Positions 1 to 6,156 of a stretch of DNA of 15,846 nt are shown piece after piece. Source of the DNA: Coprobacillus sp. GTDB lineage: Bacteria > Bacillota_I > Bacilli_A > RFN20 > CAG-826. The first letter of the stretch is position 1. Each line of letters opens with the position of its first letter. The DNA is taken from contig JAJQAP010000089.1 in NCBI GenBank assembly GCA_021203745.1, positions 1 to 15,846 on the forward strand, given 5' to 3'. The notes beneath the pieces were generated by a model that was not told where the DNA came from, did not search any database, and was given only the letters and a program-made list of their open reading frames with translations. Both the position numbers and the translations under genes were made by a program.

Positions 1-110
1 TTTCTCGTAATTGTAATTTGTATTGTCAAAAATACTGTGGTTGTGAATATTCTCTCCGCGATTATGTAGAGAGAAATCCAGACTCAGAAGAAGTAGGACT
101 AGTCGGCTAA
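1..110 (+). CDS. queH: Epoxyqueuosine reductase QueH, C-terminal fragment (partial)
   Basis: Only the last 35 codons are present, read in frame from base 3 to the TAA at 108-110. The peptide contains LYCQKYCGCEYSLRD, which resembles the Cys-rich C-terminal motif of QueH (LYRQDYCGCxxS), the iron-sulfur enzyme that reduces epoxyqueuosine to queuosine in tRNA in many Bacillota. The paired cysteines of this family (Y-C-G-C) are visible; the N-terminal CCAPC motif would lie outside the window. The identification rests on one short motif remembered from the family, so it is probable, not certain. The 3' end overlaps the convergent flavodoxin-family gene by 12 bp. Confidence 0.68.
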   Translation, partial: SRNCNLYCQKYCGCEYSLRDYVERNPDSEEVGLVG

Positions 111-518
111 GTTAGTCTCGGCAATCCACTTATCGAGTTTCGCGTCTCTCTTTGCTTGTTTTGTAAGAAGAGTTCTAAGTTTGATATAGGAGACGATTTC
201 GTTTCCTTTTGTTCTATGGATGATATTGTGTTTAGATCCAAGTGTGGCGCCACCACAGACAAGGACTAAATATAGCTTCTTTCCCTCAAACTTATTCTTT
301 TCGAGATATCGTTTCATCTCGACCGCTAACTGCCACCAATGTGTTGGGCAAGCAATGATGATATTGTCATAATCTTGTGGATTTAAGGCATTATCACCTT
401 CTGTAAATCCCTCTTTTGAAATGACTTTTATTGTATCGGCTTTCACAGTTTCACCTATTCGTTTCACTGCGGCCTCAGTGTGTCCCCCTCTTGAATAGTA
501 AATGATTAGATTTTTCAT
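99..518 (-). CDS. Small flavodoxin-family protein
   Basis: This is a 139-residue protein with a flavodoxin-like fold: a first beta strand MKNLIIYYS followed by the phosphate-binding loop SRGGHTE (about residues 9-15), a hydrophobic strand DNIIIACPTHWW (about 51-62) matching the second FMN-contacting loop, and a third strand YLVLVCGGA (about 83-91). Such proteins bind FMN non-covalently and carry electrons or act as small NAD(P)H-dependent reductases in the cytoplasm; the partner here cannot be told. A strong Shine-Dalgarno (AAGGAGGA, complement of 526-533) sets the ATG at 516-518. It is transcribed away from the ribosomal cluster from its own promoter, and its 3' end overlaps queH tail-to-tail. 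Length is typical of short flavodoxins. Confidence 0.8.
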   Translation of the reverse strand: MKNLIIYYSRGGHTEAAVKRIGETVKADTIKVISKEGFTEGDNALNPQDYDNIIIACPTHWWQLAVEMKRYLEKNKFEGKKLYLVLVCGGATLGSKHNIIHRTKGNEIVSYIKLRTLLTKQAKRDAKLDKWIAETNLAD

Positions 519-539
519 ATCTAAATCCTCCTTGCATAA

Positions 540-568
540 ATTATAGGATTTTTTTCATTTTTTGTGAA
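540..568 (-). promoter_or_regulatory. Probable sigma-A promoter of the flavodoxin-family gene
   Basis: Read on the minus strand, TTCACA (563-568) is followed after exactly 17 nt by TATAAT (540-545), a consensus -10 and a one-mismatch -35. The predicted start, near 533, falls on the Shine-Dalgarno itself, so the 5' UTR would be only about 15 nt. The surroundings are AT-rich, which raises the chance of a fortuitous match. Confidence 0.5.
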
Positions 569-671
569 AAATTATCGTAAAAAAACACTGCAGAAATACT
601 TGTCACCGATTTTTTTGCAAAGATTTTGCCCATATTTTTTGCTAAATTTTAGGATATTGAAAATTCTTTAT

Positions 672-689
672 AACTTTTTATAAAAAGTT
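672..689. repeat. 18-bp perfect palindrome, candidate UP element or operator
   Basis: AACTTTTTATAAAAAGTT is a perfect inverted repeat ending one base before the -35 hexamer of the ribosomal operon promoter. Its position and its T-run/A-run composition match what is known of UP elements, which bind the RNA polymerase alpha C-terminal domain at strong ribosomal promoters. The perfect symmetry would also suit a dimeric regulator. It has only two G/C pairs and no following T-run on the plus strand, so it is unlikely to be a terminator. Confidence 0.5.
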
Positions 690-690
690 G

Positions 691-719
691 TTGACGATAT
701 TTTTCATTGAGAGTATTCT
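691..719 (+). promoter_or_regulatory. Main promoter of the S10-spc-alpha operon
   Basis: TTGACG (691-696), a 17-nt spacer and TATTCT (714-719) make a good sigma-A promoter, with a likely start near 724-726. It is the only strong plus-strand promoter candidate between the divergent gene and rpsJ, and is preceded directly by the AT-rich palindrome. All 28 downstream genes could be served by it, since no comparable promoter or terminator was seen inside the cluster. Confidence 0.72.
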
Positions 720-725
720 TTTTAA

Positions 726-848
726 GGTTGTTGTAAAAGCTGTTACTTTGCAAGGTTGCAGATACACCCACAGCCGTTGTCATGATAGTGTGTCTGGGAA
801 TTTGTGAAGATGCTTACAACATTGTATGTGATATAAGGAGGAAAATTC
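726..848 (+). promoter_or_regulatory. Structured 5' leader of the S10 operon, candidate autoregulatory RNA
   Basis: Two helices can be drawn by hand. The outer one pairs 729-736 with 814-821 and, after a 2-nt bulge, 739-740 with 812-813 (10 bp). The inner one pairs CAGATACAC (759-767) with GTGTGTCTG (788-796), 9 bp with one G-U. The outer helix would begin within a few nucleotides of the predicted transcript start and close almost the whole leader, leaving the Shine-Dalgarno (about 835-841) unpaired. Ribosomal protein operons are often controlled by leader RNAs that bind one of their own products (for example L4 in Gammaproteobacteria); which protein, if any, binds here is unknown. Confidence 0.45.
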
Positions 849-1160
849 ATGGCAAAAACGACAAAGATCCGTGTTCGACTAAAAGCTTATGATCACGTCT
901 TAATCGATGCATCAAGTGAGAAGATAGTCGAAGCTGCGAAGAAAACCGGTGCCTCAGTTAAAGGTCCAGTTCCTCTTCCTACGGAAAAACAAGTTTATAC
1001 GATTTTAAGAAGTCCACACGTCTTTAAAGACTCCCGTGAACAATTTGAAATCCGAACTCACAAAAGAATCATCGATATTTATAACCCAAAGAAAGAGACC
1101 ATTGATGCTTTAAAGAATCTCGATCTTCCCGCTGGTGTTGATATCGAAATCAAACTATAA
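849..1160 (+). CDS. rpsJ: 30S ribosomal protein S10 (also NusE)
   Basis: First gene of the operon, 103 residues, the normal length. The N-terminal strand IRVRLKAYDH, the central GPVPLPTEK loop and the HKRIIDIYNP segment are S10 family signatures. S10 sits in the head of the 30S subunit. As NusE, the same protein joins NusB in antitermination complexes and links transcription to translation through NusG. An ATATAAGGAGG Shine-Dalgarno lies 7 nt before the ATG. Its TAA stop is fused to the GGAGG that serves rplC 12 nt downstream. Confidence 0.98.
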   Translation: MAKTTKIRVRLKAYDHVLIDASSEKIVEAAKKTGASVKGPVPLPTEKQVYTILRSPHVFKDSREQFEIRTHKRIIDIYNPKKETIDALKNLDLPAGVDIEIKL

Positions 1161-1172
1161 GGAGGGTAAGAC

Positions 1173-2102
1173 ATGAAAGCTATTATTGGTCGTAAAGTTG
1201 GTATGACTGAAGTCTTCGCTGAAGATGGCACCATGTATCCTGTAACTGTTGTTGAAGTCTTACCTAATGTAGTTACTCAAGTAAAGACCATTGAGAAAGA
1301 TGGTTATGCGGCTATCCAAGTCGGATACGAAGATAAGAAAGAAAGCCGCGCTAATAAACCAGAGAAAGGAATTGCCGCAAAAGCTAATACTGTTCCTCAT
1401 CAGTTCTTAAGAGAGTTAAGAGCGGATGAAATGCTTAATTATCAAGTGGGTGACAAGATTACCGTTGATATCTTTAAAGCGGGTGACATTGTGGATGTCA
1501 TTGGAACGAGTAAAGGTAAAGGATTCGAGGGTGCGATTAAAAGATGGCATCAAAAGATCGGTCCAAAAGGACATGGTTCTGGTTACCATAGAGGTTCAGG
1601 TACCTTCGCTAATAACGGACGTACAAATAACAGAGTCCTTCCTGGTAAACATATGCCAGGTCATGGTGGCCATAAATCCGCGACTATCCTAAACCTTCAG
1701 GTCATTCAAGTAATTCCTGAAAAGAACGCTATTTTAATTAAGGGTGGTATTCCTGGTCCTAATAAGTCTGTCGTTCAAATTAGAACCGCTATTAAAACCC
1801 AGTTAAAGAAAAAGACATTAAAACCATTAATCGTTCGTAATGTCGAAGAAACAATCGTTGAAGAAGAAGTAGTGGAAACTCCAACTCAAGAGACACTCGT
1901 TGAGGAAACCATTATCGAAACCCCAACAGAGGAAACTCCTGTTGAGGAAAATCCAGTAACAGAAGAGACTCCTAATGAATCTACCAGTGAAGAAATTCCA
2001 GAAGTAGATACTCCAGAAGAGGCTCATACCATTACTGTGGATACCCCAGAAGAGTCCTCTCCTGATATTGAGATTGAAGTTCCAAATATTCCTCAAGAAT
2101 AG
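1173..2102 (+). CDS. rplC: 50S ribosomal protein L3 with long acidic C-terminal tail
   Basis: Residues 1 to about 220 are a complete L3: N-terminal IGRKVGMTEVF, the SKGKGFEGAIKRW segment (113-125) and the extended finger that reaches toward the peptidyl transferase centre. L3 is an early assembly protein that binds 23S rRNA near both ends. Residues 224-309 are an added tail of repeated ETP/EEIP-type motifs with about 30 Asp/Glu and no Lys or Arg. The usual bacterial length is about 205-215, so the tail adds about 90 residues. At the finger tip the common PGQMGG/PGRMGG is PGHGGH (162-167), so the Gln that PrmB methylates in Escherichia coli is replaced by His. Function of the tail is unknown. 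Confidence 0.97.
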   Translation: MKAIIGRKVGMTEVFAEDGTMYPVTVVEVLPNVVTQVKTIEKDGYAAIQVGYEDKKESRANKPEKGIAAKANTVPHQFLRELRADEMLNYQVGDKITVDIFKAGDIVDVIGTSKGKGFEGAIKRWHQKIGPKGHGSGYHRGSGTFANNGRTNNRVLPGKHMPGHGGHKSATILNLQVIQVIPEKNAILIKGGIPGPNKSVVQIRTAIKTQLKKKTLKPLIVRNVEETIVEEEVVETPTQETLVEETIIETPTEETPVEENPVTEETPNESTSEEIPEVDTPEEAHTITVDTPEESSPDIEIEVPNIPQE

Positions 2103-2117
2103 AAAGGAGACATCAAG

Positions 2118-2753
2118 ATGAAAAAAACTGTATCACTCAAAGTTTTAAACACCCAAGGTGAAGAAGTTGACAAAGTTACCCTCGATGGAACAGTCTTCGA
2201 TGTCGACTTTCATGAACAAGCAGTGTTTAACGCTGTGATGGTGGAAACCTCTAACTCAAGACAAGCCACTGCCAAAACAAAAGGCAGAAGCGAAGTAAGA
2301 GGTGGAGGTCGTAAACCATGGAGACAAAAAGGAACCGGTAGAGCAAGAGCAGGTTCCACCCGTTCTCCTATCTGGGTCGGTGGAGGTACAACCTTTGGAC
2401 CTACAGGAGAGCAAAACTATAAACTCTCTCAAAATAAGAAAGAGTATGCTCTTGCAAAAAGAAGTGCTTTATCTCAAGCGGTCAGAGAAAACCTCGTTAC
2501 TGTGGTTGACTCTCTAACCCTAGAGCAAAAGAAAACAAAAGAGTTTGTCAAAATCTTAGATGCTGTTGGTGCGGGCTCTAAAGTGCTCGTCATCGTCCCT
2601 GAGATTGATGAAAACTTAAATGCCTCAGCGAGAAACCTAAACTGGGTTAAGGTTGTGGATATCACAAATGTCTCTGTTTATGACATTTTAAATGTCGATA
2701 CCCTCATCTTCACAAAAGAGGCAATCACAAAAGTAGAGGAGGGACTTAAATAA
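2118..2753 (+). CDS. rplD: 50S ribosomal protein L4
   Basis: 211 residues, the normal length. The conserved extended loop RQKGTGRARAGSTRSP (about 69-84) lines the polypeptide exit tunnel, where changes are linked to macrolide resistance; the sequence here looks wild type. A globular domain follows with KVLVIVPEID and the C-terminal DTLIFTKEAI. L4 binds 23S rRNA domain I and, in some bacteria, represses its own operon through the leader RNA, which makes it a candidate ligand for the leader at 726-848. The start follows AAAGGAGA at 2103-2110. The stop TAA shares its last base with the ATG of rplW (TAATG), a coupled junction. Confidence 0.97.
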   Translation: MKKTVSLKVLNTQGEEVDKVTLDGTVFDVDFHEQAVFNAVMVETSNSRQATAKTKGRSEVRGGGRKPWRQKGTGRARAGSTRSPIWVGGGTTFGPTGEQNYKLSQNKKEYALAKRSALSQAVRENLVTVVDSLTLEQKKTKEFVKILDAVGAGSKVLVIVPEIDENLNASARNLNWVKVVDITNVSVYDILNVDTLIFTKEAITKVEEGLK

Positions 2754-3103
2754 TGCCAAGAGCTCGTAGAAACAAAAAAGAAGAAGAACACACTCAACGT
2801 TTCCCTCTCCCTACCGCGAAAGACTATGAAGTAATTCAAAAACCATTAATTACCGAAAAGTCTATGGCGTTAATGCAAGAAGAAAACAAAGTGACGATCG
2901 TCGTGGCTCCAAAGTCAAACAAGATTGAAATCAAGAATGCCTTTGAAAGAATCTTCCAAGTTAAGGTCACCGCCGTCAAAGTATGTAATGTCCCACCATA
3001 CTACACAACAAGGGGCACCCGCTACAAAGGAGTTTTATCCGGATATAAGAAAGCGATTGTAACAGTCGCAAGTGGCGAGGCAATTGATCTATTTAAGGAG
3101 TAA
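2753..3103 (+). CDS. rplW: 50S ribosomal protein L23
   Basis: 116 residues. The core starts near residue 24 with DYEVIQKPLITEKSM, then the RNA-binding loop and PPYYTTRGTRYKG. L23 sits at the exit of the peptide tunnel and is the docking site for trigger factor and the signal recognition particle. Usual length is about 95, so there is a basic then acidic N-terminal extension of about 20 residues (PRARRNKKEEE). The start overlaps the rplD stop by one base and uses GAGGAGGG at 2736-2743 inside rplD, so translation is probably coupled. A 32-nt gap follows, the largest in the cluster. Confidence 0.96.
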   Translation: MPRARRNKKEEEHTQRFPLPTAKDYEVIQKPLITEKSMALMQEENKVTIVVAPKSNKIEIKNAFERIFQVKVTAVKVCNVPPYYTTRGTRYKGVLSGYKKAIVTVASGEAIDLFKE

Positions 3104-3135
3104 TCCGGTAGATCCGTATTATAGGAGGAAAGAAT

Positions 3136-3969
3136 ATGGCAATTAGAACTTATAAACCTACGACACCATCTCGTCGTAATATGACTAATTCGACATTTGA
3201 AGAAATAACAACATCCACTCCTGAGAAAAGTTTGTTAGCCCCATTAAGTAAGACAGGTGGTAGAAATAACCAAGGGAAGATTACCTGTCGTCATATCGGT
3301 GGAGGTCATAAACGTCAGTATCGTATTATTGACTTCAAGAGAAATAAAGATGGGGTTCCTGCCACAGTAAAAACCATCGAGTATGACCCAAATAGAAACG
3401 CCAATATATGCCTTCTCGCCTACGCGGATGGAGAAAAGAGATATATTATCGCGCCTAAGGGTATTAAAGTGGGAGATAAGGTTCTCTCTGGACCTGAAGC
3501 AGATATCCTTCCAGGAAACTGCTTACCACTTAAAAACATTCCAGAAGGTACCCTTATTCATAACGTCGAATTAAAACCTGGTAAAGGTGGACAAATGTGT
3601 AGGGCCGCTGGAACAAGTGCCCAGCTTCTCGGTCTCGATGAAAAGTATGCAACCTTAAGACTTGCTTCAGGAGAAGTAAGAAGAGTGGTTAATACTTGTC
3701 GAGCCACAGTCGGAGAGGTTGGTAATGAAGATTACTCCCTTATCAATAAAGGTAAAGCGGGTAAGAATAGATGGCTTGGAGAAAGACCAAACGTCCGTGG
3801 ATCAGTCATGAACCCAAATGATCACCCACATGGCGGTGGTGAAGGTAAGTGTCCTGTTGGACGTGACGCCCCAAGAACTCCATGGGGTAAGAGAGCCCTA
3901 GGAGTGAAGACAAGAGATAAGAAGAAAGCTTCCACAAAGATGATTGTGAGAAGAAAGAATGACAAGTAA
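3136..3969 (+). CDS. rplB: 50S ribosomal protein L2
   Basis: 277 residues, full length. The central RNA-binding domain has RHIGGGHKRQYRIIDFKRN (52-70) and YADGEKRYIIAP; the C-terminal part has MNPNDHPHGGGEGK (225-238), which holds the conserved His (H230, equivalent to H229 of Escherichia coli) close to the peptidyl transferase centre. L2 is needed for subunit joining and peptidyl transferase activity. Six cysteines (51, 92, 129, 155, 188, 239) are more than usual for this protein. ATAGGAGGAAAG precedes the ATG. The TAA stop is fused to the Shine-Dalgarno of rpsS. Confidence 0.98.
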   Translation: MAIRTYKPTTPSRRNMTNSTFEEITTSTPEKSLLAPLSKTGGRNNQGKITCRHIGGGHKRQYRIIDFKRNKDGVPATVKTIEYDPNRNANICLLAYADGEKRYIIAPKGIKVGDKVLSGPEADILPGNCLPLKNIPEGTLIHNVELKPGKGGQMCRAAGTSAQLLGLDEKYATLRLASGEVRRVVNTCRATVGEVGNEDYSLINKGKAGKNRWLGERPNVRGSVMNPNDHPHGGGEGKCPVGRDAPRTPWGKRALGVKTRDKKKASTKMIVRRKNDK

Positions 3970-3982
3970 GGAGGAAAGTTAA

Positions 3983-4288
3983 ATGGCACGTAGTTTAAAA
4001 AAAGGTGCATTCGTCGATGATCATTTAATGAAAAAAGTCGTCGCCGCAAATGAATCTGGTAAAAAAGATATCATTAAGACTTGGTCAAGACGTTCAACAA
4101 TCTATCCTGAGTTTGTCGGACTCACCTTTGCGGTTTATAACGGTAGAGAACATATTACAGTTTACGTCTCCGAAGATATGGTGGGACATAAACTAGGAGA
4201 ATTCTCCCCCACCCGTAAATATACAGGTCACACTGGACATACCGCGGAAGATAAAGCCGCCCATGCCGCAGCGATGAAAAAGAAATAA
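3983..4288 (+). CDS. rpsS: 30S ribosomal protein S19
   Basis: 101 residues, slightly longer than the usual 91-93 because of a C-terminal Ala/His/Lys stretch (TAEDKAAHAAAMKKK). The N-terminal RSLKKGAFVDDHL and the central TWSRRSTIYPEFVGLTFAVYNG are clear family marks, followed by MVGHKLGEFSPTRKYTGH. S19 lies in the head of the 30S subunit, forms a complex with S13 and contacts the A-site finger of 23S rRNA. It is joined to rplB and rplV by short gaps; both upstream and downstream junctions carry TAAGGAGG. Confidence 0.97.
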   Translation: MARSLKKGAFVDDHLMKKVVAANESGKKDIIKTWSRRSTIYPEFVGLTFAVYNGREHITVYVSEDMVGHKLGEFSPTRKYTGHTGHTAEDKAAHAAAMKKK

Positions 4289-4299
4289 GGAGGTAAGAT

Positions 4300-4827
4300 A
4301 TGCCAAAGAGTAAAACTGATGAACTAACTCGTGAAACTGTACAAGCCCAAGAGACTCCAGTAGAAGAAACTGTCGATAACCTCCCTGATACCTTAGAAGC
4401 TGAGGATAAAAAACCAGTTTCAAGAAGGGCGAGAAAAAAAGCCGCCCAAGAGGCTGCCGCTAGTGAAGAGCTAGTAAATATCAAACCAAACCCAACTAGT
4501 GCAAAAGCGATATCTAAAAATGTTCGTGTGACACCAAGAAAAGCAAGACTAGTGATTGATCTCGTAAGAGGAAAAGGTGTTGATGAAGCCCTAGGTATTT
4601 TACAAAACGTCAATAAAGCAGCTTCTGTTCCTGTTGCTAAAACTATTCAAAGTGCAGCCGCAAACGCCACCAATAACTGTGGGATGGATAGAAGTGCCTT
4701 ATATATCGCAGAAATTTATGCAAATGATGGTTTAAAGATGAAACGATATCTACCAAGAGCAAAAGGTAGAGCGTCTCATCTTGTGAAAAGAACCTGCCAC
4801 ATTACATGTGTGGTCAAAATGAGATAG
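4300..4827 (+). CDS. rplV: 50S ribosomal protein L22 with acidic N-terminal extension
   Basis: The L22 core is residues 66-175: SAKAISKNVRVTPRKARLVI at the start and the long beta-hairpin around MKRYLPRAKGRASHLVKRT (147-165), which lines the exit tunnel and is a macrolide-resistance site; no deletion is seen. Residues 1-65 are an extension absent from ordinary L22 (about 110 residues). Its first part is acidic and contains ETPVEE (18-23); its second part is a basic/Ala stretch SRRARKKAAQEAAAS. The ATG follows TAAGGAGGTAAGAT, a strong site, and no good internal Shine-Dalgarno is seen before the core, so the extension should be translated. Confidence 0.96.
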   Translation: MPKSKTDELTRETVQAQETPVEETVDNLPDTLEAEDKKPVSRRARKKAAQEAAASEELVNIKPNPTSAKAISKNVRVTPRKARLVIDLVRGKGVDEALGILQNVNKAASVPVAKTIQSAAANATNNCGMDRSALYIAEIYANDGLKMKRYLPRAKGRASHLVKRTCHITCVVKMR

Positions 4828-4837
4828 GAGGTAAACT

Positions 4838-5518
4838 ATGGGTCAAAAAGTTAATCCAGTAGGAATGAGAGTTGGAGTGAGCCGTAACTGGAACTCCAGA
4901 TGGTATGCGAATAATCAAGACTACCATGTTTATCTTCATGAAGATATTAAGATCCGTAAGTATCTTGATAAAGAGCTTCGTGATGCTTCCTATTCTCATA
5001 CAGAAATAGAAAGAGTAAAGACCGATAAAGGTCAGAATGTTACCGTCATGATGTTTGTAGCACGTCCAGGCGTGGTCATCGGTCAAGACGGAAAAAATGT
5101 TGCAAGAATCAAAGACGATATTCAAAAAATTGTCGGTAGTGAAACAAATCTTAAACTCGATGTAATTGAAGTTAAGCAGCCAGATCTAGACGCGAAAATC
5201 GTCGCAGATTCTATTGCTAGACAACTCGAAGAGAGAATGTCCTATCGTATTGTCCAAAAGAAAGCCATTGTCCGTGTTAGAAAAGCGGGCGCTAAAGGTG
5301 TAAAAACACTTGTCTCAGGCAGACTCGGAGGCACTGATATTGCAAGAGGTGAGGGTTATAAAGAGGGTATTATTCCTTTACAGACCTTACGCGCAGATAT
5401 CGATTACGCTGTCAGTGAAGCAAAGACAACCTATGGACAACTCGGTGTCAAAGTGTGGATTTGTCGTGGGGAAGTTCCTTGTAATAAATTCTCAAATGTT
5501 TCTAAGGAGGGCGAATAA
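4838..5518 (+). CDS. rpsC: 30S ribosomal protein S3
   Basis: 226 residues. The N-terminal GQKVNPVGMRVGV, the KH type II domain with the GxxG loop VVIGQDGKNVARI (79-91), and the C-terminal domain with SGRLGGTDIARGEGYKEG and TLRADIDYA are all present. S3 lines the mRNA entry tunnel and takes part in helicase activity with S4 and S5. The RMSYRIVQKKAIVRVRKAGA segment departs a little from the usual RVSFRRAQKxAI. The upstream rplV stop TAG is fused to GAGG. The last codons contain TCTAAGGAGGGCG, which serves rplP, and the junction is TAATTATG. Confidence 0.98.
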   Translation: MGQKVNPVGMRVGVSRNWNSRWYANNQDYHVYLHEDIKIRKYLDKELRDASYSHTEIERVKTDKGQNVTVMMFVARPGVVIGQDGKNVARIKDDIQKIVGSETNLKLDVIEVKQPDLDAKIVADSIARQLEERMSYRIVQKKAIVRVRKAGAKGVKTLVSGRLGGTDIARGEGYKEGIIPLQTLRADIDYAVSEAKTTYGQLGVKVWICRGEVPCNKFSNVSKEGE

Positions 5519-5520
5519 TT

Positions 5521-5952
5521 ATGTTACAACCTAAACGTACTAAATATCGTCGTCCTCATAAACTTAGCTATTATGGCAAAGCCAAAGGCGGCACCAAAAT
5601 CAGTTATGGTGAATATGCTCTTCAAGCTCAAGAAGGGGCTTGGATTACCGCGCGTCAAATTGAAGCCGCTCGTATTGTTTTAGCGAGATACACTCGTCGT
5701 ATGGGTAAGATTTGGATTTGTATCTTCCCACAACTATCAAAATCTAAAAAACCTGAGGGTACTCGTATGGGTTCTGGTAAAGGATCTCCAGAAAAGTGGG
5801 TTGCTGTGGTTAAAGAGGGCAAGATTCTCTTTGAGATTGCGGGAGTTCCAGAAGAAACTGCTACTGAAGCGCTTAGACTCGCGGCATATAAACTACCAAT
5901 TAAATGTAAAGTAATTAAGAAAGAAGAGGAGGAGAGTAAAGATGAGAATTAA
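5521..5952 (+). CDS. rplP: 50S ribosomal protein L16
   Basis: 143 residues. MLQPKRTKYRRPHK at the start, ARYTRRMGKIWI in the middle and TRMGSGKGSPEKWVAVVKEG (81-100) are diagnostic. L16 binds 23S rRNA at the A site and stabilises late assembly steps. Arg82 aligns with the residue that is hydroxylated in Escherichia coli. A short charged tail IKKEEEESKDEN ends the protein. It starts 2 nt after the rpsC stop and overlaps rpmC by 11 nt; the GAGGAGGAGAG coding for the acidic tail doubles as the rpmC Shine-Dalgarno. Confidence 0.98.
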   Translation: MLQPKRTKYRRPHKLSYYGKAKGGTKISYGEYALQAQEGAWITARQIEAARIVLARYTRRMGKIWICIFPQLSKSKKPEGTRMGSGKGSPEKWVAVVKEGKILFEIAGVPEETATEALRLAAYKLPIKCKVIKKEEEESKDEN

Positions 5953-6154
5953 TGATGTAAGAGCGATGTCTACTCAAGAGTTAAAAGACGAGCTTTACTC
6001 ACTCCAAGAACGTCTATTTGACTTAAGAAGAAAAAAAGCTGTCGGAGGTCTCGAAAGAGGTGAAGATATTACCGATGTCCGTAAAGATATCGCGCGTATT
6101 AATATGATACTAAGAGAAAGAGAACTCGGACACGAAGTCGAGGGAGGTAAATAA
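5942..6154 (+). CDS. rpmC: 50S ribosomal protein L29
   Basis: 70 residues, two helices: DVRAMSTQELKDELYSLQER and the second helix around DVRKDIARINMILRER, with the expected LFDLRRKKAVGG between them. L29 sits beside L23 at the tunnel exit near the trigger factor and SRP docking site. The ATG lies inside the rplP end (11-nt overlap), so translation is probably coupled. The 3' end carries GAGGGAGG for rpsQ, and the junction is TAATTATG. Confidence 0.96.
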   Translation: MRINDVRAMSTQELKDELYSLQERLFDLRRKKAVGGLERGEDITDVRKDIARINMILRERELGHEVEGGK

Positions 6155-6156
6155 TT

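Larger units (their letters stand above)
519..848. other. Divergent intergenic control region
   Basis: This 330-bp AT-rich stretch has no supported gene. From left to right it holds the leftward promoter of the flavodoxin gene (540-568), a stretch with three TTTTGC hexamers (613-618, 624-629, 637-642), an 18-bp perfect palindrome (672-689), the rightward promoter of the ribosomal operon (691-719) and its structured leader (about 726-848). I see no intrinsic terminator here, which fits two divergent transcription units. Confidence 0.8.

Noticed and set aside
600..629. Possible second plus-strand promoter starting with TTGTCA
   Set aside because: At 17-18 nt spacing the -10 would be ATTTTG or TTTTGC, a poor match; the TTGACG-17-TATTCT promoter is much better.
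782..892. Small open frame (about 36 codons, starting MIVCLGICED) in the leader, running into rpsJ in another frame
   Set aside because: No Shine-Dalgarno precedes the ATG, it lies inside the predicted RNA helices, and it overlaps the certain rpsJ start.
1827..2096. Minus-strand frame rich in Phe and Trp opposite the L3 tail, which might suggest the tail is spurious
   Set aside because: It mirrors the GAA/ACT/CCA codons of the tail; the L3 frame is continuous from the conserved core, so the tail is the coding strand.
3104..3135. Possible internal promoter or terminator in the 32-nt gap between rplW and rplB
   Set aside because: A TATTAT-like element exists but no -35 at usable distance, and there is no GC hairpin with a T-run.
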